A DNA stretch of 64,000 nucleotides. Source: Thiorhodococcus minor. Its GTDB lineage: Bacteria; Pseudomonadota; Gammaproteobacteria; Chromatiales; Chromatiaceae. The position numbers were made by a program, and so were the translations under genes. Positions 63,908 to 64,000 of the stretch are shown in pieces. The first letter of the stretch is position 1; every line of letters starts with the position of its first letter. Under the pieces are notes generated by a model, which was not told the origin of the DNA, made no database searches, and was given only the letters and a program-made list of their open reading frames with translations. Location of the stretch: NCBI RefSeq assembly GCF_010820565.1, contig NZ_JAAIJQ010000011.1:29359-93358 (forward strand), given 5' to 3'.

Positions 63908-64000
63908 CAGCGCGCCTCCCCATCCTGGCCGTAGTACTCACGGTAGGCCAGCTCCACCTCCGTGTCGGCGCCGTTCGCGGATGACGCCTCGGGCGGTTGG
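63907..64000 (-). CDS. C-terminal end of the upstream transposase partner, partial
   Basis: The 30 codons up to the window edge end in VELAYREYYGQDGEAR and TGA, whose last base is the A of the ATPase start (TGATG overlap). This coupling and the sequence style fit the DDE transposase that precedes such ATPases in transposition operons. No catalytic residue is inside the window. Confidence 0.55.
   Translation of the reverse strand, partial: QPPEASSANGADTEVELAYREYYGQDGEAR

Overview
The window is GC-rich, densely coded DNA from a gammaproteobacterium, most likely a purple sulfur bacterium (Chromatiaceae-like). The pointers are a dissimilatory-type ATP sulfurylase, glycogen genes (ADP-glucose pyrophosphorylase, a large GH13 amylase), the rpsU-yqeY-dnaG-rpoD cluster and many Chromatiales-style small conserved proteins. 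The species cannot be fixed from the sequence. Most of the window is housekeeping chromosome; the unusual parts are 4.6-12.6 kb, three copies of an intergenic palindromic repeat, and the mobile-element debris after 60.7 kb.

Layout. 0-4 kb: the end of a probable RsgA GTPase, a decayed UPF0175 gene and mfd. 4.6-12.6 kb: a wrecked chemotaxis operon (20-codon cheY stub, cheW with an internal deletion, intact-looking cheR, then a cheD/MCP/cheB scrap chimera), followed by an intact partner-switching module (one STAS protein and two tandem receiver/PP2C/ATPase proteins of the HsbR type), a FliL-like protein, a Cys-motif small protein and an orphan Hpt protein. 12.8-19.2 kb: cysM, rlmD, a CYTH triphosphatase, and an incomplete peptide ABC transporter (binding protein and one permease) split by a repeat and an L,D-transpeptidase. 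19.3-26.6 kb: glgC diverging from gpmI-thyA, then sohB and the amylase. 26.6-34 kb: a very large PilZ-DUF1631-GGDEF-EAL protein, a hydrolase, tpm and an HDOD protein.

34.2-42.5 kb: prfB with its programmed frameshift, lysS, ygfZ, an RNase II-family gene, a Tat-exported DUF882 protein and a lytic transglycosylase. 43.5-52.6 kb: sat, a pentapeptide-repeat protein, metY, a bile-acid/sodium symporter-family protein, a MidA-type methyltransferase, DUF2452, folB diverging from plsY, and a TMEM43-like membrane protein. 52.9-60.7 kb: a PAS histidine kinase convergent with tsaD, then rpsU-yqeY-dnaG-rpoD and a CAU tRNA (probably tRNA-Ile2). 60.75-62.5 kb: an IS66-family element with perfect 8-bp target duplications and a transposase broken twice. 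62.5-64 kb: small HTH and coiled-coil ORFs and a truncated transposon ATPase with the end of its partner gene.

Together the data suggest a lineage that has lost motility-type chemotaxis but kept the phosphatase/STAS switch and c-di-GMP proteins that often sit beside it. The best novelty candidates are (i) the stepwise collapse of the che operon, (ii) complementary loss of active sites in the two HsbR paralogues, and (iii) a repeat family in which a 146-bp core lies in opposite orientation relative to its arms in different copies.
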